Source: Sphingobacterium sp. LZ7M1 (GTDB taxonomy: Bacteria > Bacteroidota > Bacteroidia > Sphingobacteriales > Sphingobacteriaceae). From it: 64,000 nt of DNA. The notes beneath the pieces are model-generated. The model did not search any database. It saw nothing but the letters and a program-made list of their open reading frames with translations, and was not told where the DNA came from. Positions 7,255 to 14,686 of the stretch are shown piece by piece (position 1 is the stretch's first letter; every line of letters starts with the position of its first letter). The DNA is taken from NCBI RefSeq assembly GCF_024296865.1, contig NZ_CP101134.1, positions 1,736,001 through 1,800,000 of the forward strand. Direction: 5' to 3'. A program made the translations under genes and the position numbers.

Positions 7255-9705
7255 ATGATTAAACATTGTTTATCCAAGATTTCTCTCCTGCTAATATTAG
7301 TGGCGGTACTGAGTTCTTGTCAACAAAAGCGATCTGGAAAGCCTAGGGTATTGGTTTTCAGTAAAACTGCAGGTTTTCATCACAATTCAATTGAAAAGGG
7401 CAATGCAGCCATTCAAAAATTAGGTCTAGAGAACGATTTTGTTGTGGATACCACTTCGAATGCGGATCGATTTGTTGAAGATTCTTTGAAGAATTACTCA
7501 GCAGTTGTGTTTTTAAATACATCTGGGGATGTCTTAAACAATTATCAAGAAGCTGATTTCGAGCGTTACATTCAAGCTGGTGGTGGTTTTGTTGGAATCC
7601 ATTCAGCTGCTGACTCGGAGACGGATTGGGGTTGGTACGGACGTTTACTTGGTGGATATTTTGGTTCAGAGCCTGAATTGAAACAAGGTAAATTAACCAT
7701 TGTAGACAAAAATCATCCTTCTACAAAAGGTCTTCCTGATCCTTGGGAGATTACCGATGAATGGTACACCTTCAAGAAACAACCTGAAAACTTAAAAATC
7801 CTGATGACGGTTGATAAATCTGTTTTCCCGAATAAGGATGAGGTTGAGCAGGCTCCTGTTGCTTGGTTCCATGAATATGATGGCGGAAGGTCTTTCTACA
7901 CCGGTTTGGGACATGAGGATGCAGAATATGCAGACGCGAATTTCTTGAAACATATCTTAGGGGGTATTCAATATGCAATCGGTAAAAACCTTGAATTAGA
8001 CTATAAAAAAGCTAAGACTGTTCAGGTTCCAGCTGCAGACCAGTTCAAGAAGGTAACTATGGCCGAAGGAGAGTTCTTTGAACCGACGGAAATGGCTATC
8101 CTTCCAAACCTTGATATCTTGATTGCCCAACGTCGCGGCGAATTGTTGCTTTATAGCAAAGAAACCAATAAAGTAAGCCAAGTTGGACTTTTGGATGTCT
8201 ATCATAAAACAGAAGTTCCAAACGTGAATGCGGAAGAAGGATTTATGGGTCTAACAGCCGATCCAGACTTTGCAAAGAACAATTTTATCTATGCTTATTA
8301 CAGTCCTAAAGATACTTCGGTAAATAGACTTTCGAGATTTGTCTTCAAGGACAATAAATTGGATATGGCTTCTGAAAAAGTGATTTTAGAGCTTTATTCT
8401 CAACGTGATATCTGTTGTCATACAGGTGGTTCATTGGCATTTGGTAAGGATAGAAATCTGTTCATTTCTACAGGTGACAACTCTACTCCATTTGATGAGC
8501 CAAACCAAAAATATGTGAGCAATGGATTTTCTCCTAAGGATGCTAGGGAAGGGCATGAGCAATATGACGCTCAACGTTCTTCTGGAAATACCAATGATCT
8601 GCGCGGTAAGGTATTACGTATCACCGTTAAAGAAGATGGTACCTATGCTATTCCTGAAGGCAACCTGTTTGCGAAAGGAACAGAGAAAACAAGACCTGAG
8701 ATCTACGTAATGGGTAACAGAAACCCTTATAGAATCTCCATTGATAAGAAAAATGGATTCTTGTATTGGGGGGAAGTTGGTCCGGATGCCAATAAGGATT
8801 CGTTGAACAGAGGTCCGCGTGGTTACGATGAAGTTAACCAGGCACGTAAAGCAGGTTTCTTTGGTTGGCCATATTTCGTAGGAAACAACTATGCTTACCA
8901 TGCTTATAATTATGAAACTGGTGAAATGGGTCCTGCGTATGATGCGAAAAAACCAATCAATGATTCAAGGAATAACACAGGTTTACGAGAGTTGCCAGAG
9001 GCAATGCCTGCCTTTATTTGGTATCCATATGCGGAATCACCAGATTTCCCTCAAGTAGGTTCAGGTGGCCGTAATGCGATGGCCGGTCCAATTTATTATA
9101 CCGATATGTTCCCTCAGGAAACTCGGTATCCAGACTATTACAATGGTAAATTGTTTGTTTATGACTGGATCCGCGGTTGGTTTAAAGCTGTTACGATGTT
9201 GCCTAACGGTGATTTCGATAAGATGGAGCCATTCATGGGCGGTGTTAAATTCAACAGTCCAATCGATATGGAAGTAGGTCCTGATGGTAAGTTCTATGTA
9301 TTGGAGTATGGCAGTGGATGGTTTAGCAAGAACCCGGATGCTGGGATTTCAAGAATTGATTTCGTGCCAGCTTCGGCAGATCAGGCTGCTCATAAAGGAA
9401 CTGAAGGGGATGCAAGTGTTGCTGGACCAATGGGCCACCAGCAAGGCAGCAAGCCTAAAGGTGAGGCCTTGATCGAGGCATCAGACTGTAAGGCTTGTCA
9501 CGCTATCGATAAGAAGTCTGTAGGACCTTCATATGTAGAGATTGCAAAACACTATAAAGACAATAAAGATGCACACAGTATCCTAGTGAAGAAAATCAAG
9601 AATGGCGGAAGTGGCGTCTGGGGAGAAGTAGCGATGGCTGCACACCCGAACATGAAAGATGCCGACCTAGATGAGATTGTAACTTGGATCTTGTCGCACA
9701 AATAA
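7255..9705 (+). CDS. ThuA / glucose-sorbosone dehydrogenase / cytochrome c fusion lipoprotein
   Basis: This 816-residue secreted protein begins with a lipoprotein signal (LILVAVLSSC, cysteine about 22). A ThuA domain (about 30-245) starts with PRVLVFSKTAGFHH and contains GGGFVGIHSAADSE. A beta-propeller of the glucose/sorbosone dehydrogenase type follows (about 265-710), with RDICCHTGGSLAFG, NTNDLRGKVLRI and GRNAMAGPIYY. The C-terminus is a class I cytochrome c (about 735-816) with haem motif CKACH near 745 and a likely methionine ligand in MAAHPNM. The enzyme would oxidise a sugar and pass electrons to its own haem, outside the inner membrane. ThuA relates to trehalose/disaccharide use. It stands alone between repeat blocks and is followed by a terminator. 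Substrate unknown. Confidence 0.9.
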   Translation: MIKHCLSKISLLLILVAVLSSCQQKRSGKPRVLVFSKTAGFHHNSIEKGNAAIQKLGLENDFVVDTTSNADRFVEDSLKNYSAVVFLNTSGDVLNNYQEADFERYIQAGGGFVGIHSAADSETDWGWYGRLLGGYFGSEPELKQGKLTIVDKNHPSTKGLPDPWEITDEWYTFKKQPENLKILMTVDKSVFPNKDEVEQAPVAWFHEYDGGRSFYTGLGHEDAEYADANFLKHILGGIQYAIGKNLELDYKKAKTVQVPAADQFKKVTMAEGEFFEPTEMAILPNLDILIAQRRGELLLYSKETNKVSQVGLLDVYHKTEVPNVNAEEGFMGLTADPDFAKNNFIYAYYSPKDTSVNRLSRFVFKDNKLDMASEKVILELYSQRDICCHTGGSLAFGKDRNLFISTGDNSTPFDEPNQKYVSNGFSPKDAREGHEQYDAQRSSGNTNDLRGKVLRITVKEDGTYAIPEGNLFAKGTEKTRPEIYVMGNRNPYRISIDKKNGFLYWGEVGPDANKDSLNRGPRGYDEVNQARKAGFFGWPYFVGNNYAYHAYNYETGEMGPAYDAKKPINDSRNNTGLRELPEAMPAFIWYPYAESPDFPQVGSGGRNAMAGPIYYTDMFPQETRYPDYYNGKLFVYDWIRGWFKAVTMLPNGDFDKMEPFMGGVKFNSPIDMEVGPDGKFYVLEYGSGWFSKNPDAGISRIDFVPASADQAAHKGTEGDASVAGPMGHQQGSKPKGEALIEASDCKACHAIDKKSVGPSYVEIAKHYKDNKDAHSILVKKIKNGGSGVWGEVAMAAHPNMKDADLDEIVTWILSHK

Positions 9706-9748
9706 GAAATCCTTTAGATAACCTGATTTTTTCAGGGATAAAAGAATT

Positions 9749-9776
9749 GGAGTGGCTGAAAAGCCGCTCCTTTTTT
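9749..9776 (+). terminator. Rho-independent terminator
   Basis: The stem GGAGTGGCT / AGCCGCTCC has one T-G pair and a short GAAA loop, and is followed by six T. It lies 43 bases after the stop of the fusion gene. Confidence 0.88.
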
Positions 9777-9861
9777 GTATTGGAAGGATGAATGTTTGCT
9801 TAGGTATGCAACCCCTAGCGGGCAATGTCATTAAGTTAAGGAAAATAACCACAGATTCTTT

Positions 9862-10275
9862 GTTACTTTTGAAGCCCAAAAGTAATCAAAACCGCCGGAG
9901 GAGCTCACGGATACCAATTCTCTTCGTTACTTTTGAAGCCCAAAAGTAACCAAACCGCCGAAGGAGCTCAAGGACACCAATTTTCTTCGTTACTTTTGAA
10001 GCCCAAAAGTAACCAAAACCGACGAAGGAGCTCATGGACACCAATTTTCTTTGTTACTTTTGAAGCCCAAAAGTAACCAAAACCGACGAAGGAGCTCATG
10101 GACACCAATTTTCTTCGTTACTTTTGAAGCCCAAAAGTAACCAAAACCGACGAAGGAGCTCATGGACACCAATTTTCTTCGTTACTTTTGAAGCCCAAAA
10201 GTAATCAAACCGCCGGAGGAGCTCAAGGATATCAATTTTCTTCGTTACTTTTGAAGCCCAAAAGTAACCAAAAGG
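9862..10275. repeat. Seven-copy tandem array of a 63-64-bp hairpin unit
   Basis: The GTTACTTTTG core starts at 9862, 9926, 9989, 10053, 10117, 10181 and 10244, so the period is 63 or 64. Each unit has a perfect 9-bp inverted repeat (TTACTTTTG, loop AAGCC, CAAAAGTAA) and a less conserved part with GAAGGAGCTCA. Units 3-5 are almost identical, outer units differ more. The period is not a multiple of 3, so the open frames reading through it on both strands are artefacts. Confidence 0.92.
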
Positions 10276-10348
10276 CTTCGGCCCATTTAAGGTGGCTTTT
10301 CGCACAGTCATCCGCACATGGACAAGAATGCCTTGTTGTCGGGAATAC

Positions 10349-10391
10349 CTTTCTCAAGATCATCCCTTTTGATGGGATGATCTTGAGAAAG
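10349..10391. repeat. Perfect 18-bp inverted repeat (long hairpin)
   Basis: Positions 10349-10366 (CTTTCTCAAGATCATCCC) and 10374-10391 are exact reverse complements with a 7-base loop. The pairing continues outward with a small bulge (GGAAT / ATTCC). There is no T-run, so it is not a classical terminator. It lies between the tandem array and the dispersed repeats. Confidence 0.75.
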
Positions 10392-10419
10392 CATTCCAAG
10401 GCCAATCCCATCGCACAGG

Positions 10420-10850
10420 TCATCGGCATTCTTTCCATTTTTCCGCCACTGGAAATGAGCCGGGGGCTAAAGGACTTCCTTCGGAAGGTGAAATGTTTGT
10501 AGAAAAACCCCAGCGGGGATGGAATATTTTCAGAAATTAGATCTGAATAATGGCCAACCCCTAGCTGGGGTGGAATATTTTTCTATATATTCCTTTTATG
10601 GGTCAAAAAAGAAAAAAATAGTTTGCTCATCTTGCGATTTTGCAATGACAACGATCCTTAAAAAAAGAAAATAAATAGATTCTTCGTTTCACTCTGAATC
10701 CCTTCTTATCGCATTTTGATTCTGAACGATCAATGAGGATTCTGTACAGTTCTCTACTCTACGACCCTGTCATCCTGGACCGAAGGTCCGGGAAAGTAAG
10801 CCATTGCAATTATGGAAACGCATTGTTCCGAGATCCTTCCTGCATACCAA
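10420..10850 (+). repeat. Composite dispersed repeat block (reference orientation)
   Basis: In order this block has a CGGCATTCTTTCCA...AAAGGACTTCC element (10425-10480), two GC hairpins followed by GGAATATTT (10509-10535 and 10558-10582), the TAGATTCTTCGTTTCACTCTGAATCCC element with flanks (about 10620-10760), and a hairpin at 10773-10793 (TCCTGGACC, loop GAA, GGTCCGGGA) followed by CATTGTTCCGAGATCCTTCC. The same order recurs at 60470-60910, and the inverted order at 7090-6640. No gene is supported in it. Confidence 0.8.
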
Positions 10851-10975
10851 TGAAGTTTGATAGATCTATGTTTCTGGCTTTCTAGACCCATTTTTATTAT
10901 CCTGAATTTTTCCTTTTTTATGACATACTGCCCTGGAAGGGCAGAATTATTTTAGAAATAGTATTGAACAATATA

Positions 10976-11029
10976 GAAGTAGCGAAAAACTGATGTTCAA
11001 TTAATCGAACATCAGTTTTTCGCTACTTC
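10976..11029. repeat. Perfect 23-bp palindromic stem-loop
   Basis: Bases 10976-10998 and 11007-11029 are exact reverse complements (arms begin GAAGTAGCGAAAAACTG) around an 8-base loop. The stem is longer than needed for termination and has no T-run on either side. The nearest genes are the fusion gene, which already has its own terminator, and the minus-strand MscS gene that ends at 11179. Confidence 0.85.
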
Positions 11030-11063
11030 CAGGCTAACGTACCATGCTAGCTAAAATAATGGA

Positions 11064-11152
11064 ACCCCGATCTTGGCCCATCCTCTTATCCTTTGAATCC
11101 TGGTTCAACCCCGATCTTGGTCCATCCTCTTATCCCTTGAATCCTGGTTCAA
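11064..11152. repeat. Tandem duplication of a 44-bp element
   Basis: Two adjacent copies (from 11064 and from 11108) share ACCCCGATCTTGG, CCATCCTCTTATCC and TTGAATCCTGGTTCA with only two or three differences. A further copy in reverse orientation is at 6553-6595, just after the MFS gene. Confidence 0.8.
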
Positions 11153-11178
11153 AATCCCCCTCCCAGCAATCTCTTTTT

Positions 11179-12021
11179 TTATTTTTTGATATGGATATCG
11201 GTTTGTGGGAATGGGATATCGATTCCTGCCTTATCCAGGTCTTCTTTACATTGTATGATCAATTGTTCCTGCATGGCCCAGAAATTTTCGTTGGAGGTCG
11301 TGGCACGTATTGAGAGGTTGATGGCACTATCACCTAATTCAGTGACAACCACATCTGGTGCTGGATCCTTAAAGGCAAATTCATTTCTCGAAATCGTATC
11401 CAACAACAATTGTTTTGCTGCCTTTAAATCGGTGTCATACCCTACACCTATGTTGAACCATGTTCTTCGGGTTCCTAGTTCAGAATAATTGGTGATGTTA
11501 CTATTGGAAAGTTCACCATTGGGAATGATTACCAATTGATTCTGCGGAGTAACCAATCTGGTATTGAAAATATCGATTACCTTGACCGTACCATCCACAC
11601 CTGATGAAGAGGAGATATAATCACCGACCCTAAAAGGTTTGAACAGCAAGATCAATACACCTCCAGCGAAGTTAGATAGTGATCCTTGTAATGACATACC
11701 GATTGCTAAACCGGCAGCACCAATTACTGCAATAAAGGTAGAAGTCTGTACGCCTAATTGGCTGACTACCACGATGAAAAGCATGATCTTTAAGACCCAA
11801 TTCAATAGGTTTCCCAAAAATGTCCTGATGCTGGGATCTACATCGCGCTTTTCGAAAATCTTTCCTAAAAGTTTTCCAAATAGCTTGATCAACCATAGTC
11901 CCAAGAAGAGAACAAGTGCGGCAGAAATCAAAGAGCTCAATAATACTGGAGCATATGCGATTGCACTGTCAATAAATTTTTCAAGTTTGTTTTCTATACC
12001 GTTCAAATTTGCGTCTTGCAT
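11179..12021 (-). CDS. Small-conductance mechanosensitive channel, MscS family
   Basis: Starting at ATG 12021 the product has 280 residues; the frame stays open upstream, but residues before MQDANLNGIENK look unlike an MscS N-terminus, and the start sits behind an A-rich leader. Three membrane segments are visible, the third being the pore helix region GAAGLAIGMSLQGSLSNFAGGVLILLFKPF, a hallmark of MscS. A beta domain (VGDYI..., NTRLVTPQNQLVIIPNGELSNSNITNYS) and a C-terminal alpha/beta domain follow. It opens under membrane tension and releases solutes after hypo-osmotic shock. It is divergent from the potassium uptake pair, which fits a shared osmotic role. Confidence 0.93.
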   Translation of the reverse strand: MQDANLNGIENKLEKFIDSAIAYAPVLLSSLISAALVLFLGLWLIKLFGKLLGKIFEKRDVDPSIRTFLGNLLNWVLKIMLFIVVVSQLGVQTSTFIAVIGAAGLAIGMSLQGSLSNFAGGVLILLFKPFRVGDYISSSSGVDGTVKVIDIFNTRLVTPQNQLVIIPNGELSNSNITNYSELGTRRTWFNIGVGYDTDLKAAKQLLLDTISRNEFAFKDPAPDVVVTELGDSAINLSIRATTSNENFWAMQEQLIIQCKEDLDKAGIDIPFPQTDIHIKK

Positions 12022-12198
12022 TTTTTCTGTTTTTGTGGTGCGTATTAATAGTAAATATTCAGTATGATAAATTCGATAAACCCTTCGCAGGGAACAAAAT
12101 GAGATCCCACGGCTAATCACCTAGAAGCGTTAAAGATAGTATGGGATTTGCAGCGAATTGCGAATGCTAATTTGCTGTTGTTTTTAATAAATAAGACA

Positions 12199-12229
12199 CA
12201 AAGGTATTAAAAAATAAACTAATAGGCAA
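12199..12229 (-). promoter_or_regulatory. Putative promoter for the MscS gene
   Basis: On the minus strand TACCTTTG (12206-12199) matches TAnnTTTG exactly, with TTG (12229-12227) 20 bases upstream. The predicted transcript would have a leader of about 170 bases before ATG 12021. Confidence 0.5.
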
Positions 12230-12252
12230 TTTTAGCGCAGGATTGATGAATT

Positions 12253-12284
12253 ATTGCATATTTTTTGAAATTATCCTTACTTTG
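12253..12284 (+). promoter_or_regulatory. Putative promoter for the potassium uptake pair
   Basis: ATTG (12253-12256) and TTACTTTG (12277-12284) are 20 bases apart and differ from the TTTG / TAnnTTTG pattern by one base each. The start codon at 12300 is 15 bases downstream, which would leave a very short leader. Confidence 0.35.
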
Positions 12285-12299
12285 CCAGCACTCTGAAAT

Positions 12300-13685
12300 A
12301 TGAAAAACGTTAAAGCATTCTATAACCCTGCGCAACTCTTTACGTTCAGTTTTATTATGATCATTTTGACTGGATGTTTATTGTTGATGGCGCCGTTTTC
12401 TACCCAGGTTCCGATTAATTTTATCGATGCACTCTTTACGGCAACCAGTGCGGTCTGTGTCACGGGATTGACTACTTTGGATACCGGAACTGCATTTACT
12501 CCCATAGGTCATTTTATCATTATTTTACTGATTCAAATCGGCGGATTGGGCATCTTGACCTTTACCAACTATTTCGCTTATTTTTTCAAAGGAGCAAGCA
12601 CTTACGAAAACCAAATCGCGACCAGTAATTTTTCCAATAATGAAAAGCTGGGGGAAGTATTTTTGATGTTGAAGCGAATCATCATCATTACGTTTTCCAT
12701 AGAATTGGTTGGAGCGATCTTCATTTTCCTTTTTACGGCAAAGTTGATGGATCAGTCCTTTTTGGAACATCTGTTTTTTTCAGTCTTTCATTCGATTTCA
12801 TCCTTTTGTAATGCAGGATTTTCTGTAGTGCCAGATGGTCTGACCAATCCACTCGTTATCCATAACTATGCATTTCAGATGGTCTTGATCATCTTGATCA
12901 TTTTTGGAGGTCTTGGCTTTCCAATAGTAATCAATATATTGAAATACCTGAAGCACGTATTCAATCGCATATTTAAGAAGATTGCCTATCGGGAATTTGA
13001 TTATAAGCCTTGGGTGATCAATATAAACAGTAAGATCAATTTGATTACTACGCTGAGCATTACAGTTTTTGCGACTATATTGATCTTTATATTGGAATAT
13101 GATAATATCTTGGTGACGCATGAGGGGATAGGCAAATTCGTAACAGCACTTTTTACCGTTGTTTCCCCACGTACGGCAGGTTATAACAGCATTGACTATG
13201 GCGCTTTACATATTTACAGTATCCTGTTCATTATCCTGTTGATGTGGATCGGTGCCTCACCAAACTCTACTGGGGGAGGTATTAAGACGAGTACTTTTGC
13301 CGTAGCGGTTTTGAACATCCTGAGTTTGGTTAAGGGAAAAGAAAGGGTAGAGGTATTTCAACGTGAAATCGCAGGCATTACCATTAAGCGGGCATTTGCC
13401 ATCATGACCTTATCGCTTTTTGTGATCGGCTGCTGTATCATTTCGATTTCTGTTTTTGATCCAGAATGTACTTTGGTAGAAATCGCATTTGAATGTTTTT
13501 CTGCCTATAGTACGGTCGGATTGACCTTAGGCATTACGGCAAAGCTGTCAGCAGGGAGTAAGATCACATTGATTATTCTGATGTTCATAGGCAGGGTGAC
13601 CATGCTGACAATTATGATTGCCATGTTCAAGAAGGTGAAATTCACGAATTATAGATACGCAAAAGAAGAACTTACAATAAATTAA
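12300..13685 (+). CDS. TrkH/KtrB family potassium uptake protein (membrane subunit)
   Basis: This 461-residue membrane protein has the repeated membrane-pore-membrane plan of the Trk/Ktr/HKT family. Selectivity-filter loops are seen at ATSAVCVTGLTTLDTG (first), HSISSFCNAGFSVVPDG (second), VSPRTAGYNSIDYG (third) and FSAYSTVGLTLGI (fourth). The length is nearer to KtrB (about 450) than to proteobacterial TrkH (about 480). It forms the ion path for K+ uptake, probably Na+- or H+-coupled, and is gated by the cytoplasmic RCK subunit encoded 3 bases downstream. The pairing with a single-RCK-domain partner supports a Ktr-type system. Confidence 0.93.
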   Translation: MKNVKAFYNPAQLFTFSFIMIILTGCLLLMAPFSTQVPINFIDALFTATSAVCVTGLTTLDTGTAFTPIGHFIIILLIQIGGLGILTFTNYFAYFFKGASTYENQIATSNFSNNEKLGEVFLMLKRIIIITFSIELVGAIFIFLFTAKLMDQSFLEHLFFSVFHSISSFCNAGFSVVPDGLTNPLVIHNYAFQMVLIILIIFGGLGFPIVINILKYLKHVFNRIFKKIAYREFDYKPWVININSKINLITTLSITVFATILIFILEYDNILVTHEGIGKFVTALFTVVSPRTAGYNSIDYGALHIYSILFIILLMWIGASPNSTGGGIKTSTFAVAVLNILSLVKGKERVEVFQREIAGITIKRAFAIMTLSLFVIGCCIISISVFDPECTLVEIAFECFSAYSTVGLTLGITAKLSAGSKITLIILMFIGRVTMLTIMIAMFKKVKFTNYRYAKEELTIN

Positions 13686-13688
13686 GCA

Positions 13689-14372
13689 ATGAAATTTATC
13701 ATCATAGGATTAGGGAATTTTGGGGCCTCTTTGGCCATGAAACTAACAGCCCAAGGAAACGAGGTGATTGGGGTTGATTTGAGGCTGGAGCGCATTACCG
13801 CTTTGAAGGAGAAAATCACACATACCATTGCGCTTGATGCGGCCGAGCCAAGTGCTTTTCATTCTTTGCCTTTAAAAAACACCGATGTAGTCATTGTAGC
13901 CATAGGCGAGGATGAAGGGGCCAATATTATGGTGACTGCCTTATGTAAAGAAGCACAAGTGAAACGTTTGGTGAGCCGTGCGGTCAATGCATTACATGAA
14001 AAGGTCTTGAATGCCATCGGCGTTACTGAGATTGTCCATCCGGAGGAGGAAACTGCAGAGCGCTGGTCGAAGAAGCTGTGTTTGTCTGGCTTGGTTGATT
14101 CATTTGAATTAAATGCCAACTACAGCATTGTGGAAGCCATAATTCCAAAGCAATATGTAGGCAAAACAATTCAGGAAATCGGTTTTAGGGAAAAATATGA
14201 AATATTAGTCCTGACCATTCTGAAGAGTGCAGAAAGAGATACTTTATTTGGCAAAAGCAGGATCGTCACCACGATTTTGCATGGAATCCCTAAACCTGAT
14301 ACGGTATTGCAAGAAGGAGAAATCATCGTCATATACGGTAGCAACAATAACATTAAAGAGTTCTTGAAATAG
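13689..14372 (+). CDS. TrkA/KtrA family potassium uptake regulatory subunit
   Basis: This 227-residue cytoplasmic protein has one RCK_N Rossmann domain (about 1-125) beginning FIIIGLGNFGASLAMKL with a GxGxxG motif and an acidic residue at the end of beta-2 (VIGVDLR), then one RCK_C domain (about 140-227). A single RCK unit of this length is typical of KtrA; proteobacterial TrkA has two in tandem. It would form a ring that binds nucleotides and gates the channel subunit encoded upstream with a 3-base gap. A terminator follows. Confidence 0.93.
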   Translation: MKFIIIGLGNFGASLAMKLTAQGNEVIGVDLRLERITALKEKITHTIALDAAEPSAFHSLPLKNTDVVIVAIGEDEGANIMVTALCKEAQVKRLVSRAVNALHEKVLNAIGVTEIVHPEEETAERWSKKLCLSGLVDSFELNANYSIVEAIIPKQYVGKTIQEIGFREKYEILVLTILKSAERDTLFGKSRIVTTILHGIPKPDTVLQEGEIIVIYGSNNNIKEFLK

Positions 14373-14402
14373 GATTGCTTTTAATGAAATCGCAAGAATT
14401 AT

Positions 14403-14428
14403 AAGGGATGTTTGGCATCCCTTTTTTT
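14403..14428 (+). terminator. Rho-independent terminator of the potassium uptake operon
   Basis: The stem AAGGGATG / CATCCCTT with a TTTGG loop runs into a seven-base T-run, about 30 bases after the stop codon. Confidence 0.88.
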
Positions 14429-14686
14429 GTATAAAAAGCCTTACCTAAACAAGAACTTCGGATTATCGGCAAAGAATATATCTGCATTTCCATATACTAT
14501 TATTAGCGCTAATATATTGCTATATGAAAGTTATTTATTCAGTATGATTTTAGTTTCGTTAATTTTTTTTAAAATGATAAAATAATTTTAGAACTATATC
14601 GCAATTTTATGGTTTAAATTAATAAAAAAGAAGTTATAACATAAGTAATAACTATCTTGCATTACTTATTAATCTACCAATATTGT

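Noticed and set aside
9862..10275. CRISPR-like regular array
   Set aside because: Whole 63-64-bp units repeat without unique spacers and no cas genes are nearby, so it is a tandem repeat.
10096..10502. Open frames of about 70-105 codons on both strands through the repeat array
   Set aside because: They consist of the 64-bp repeat read in shifting frames and of the dispersed repeat, with no start signals or protein-like composition.
12022..12120. 33 extra N-terminal residues for the MscS protein
   Set aside because: They are basic and polar, unlike MscS starts, and the ATG at 12021 leads directly into the family sequence.
14657..14686. TTG start giving ten extra residues on the hybrid kinase
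   Set aside because: It overlaps a likely -7 promoter element and the ATG at 14687 gives the natural N-terminus.
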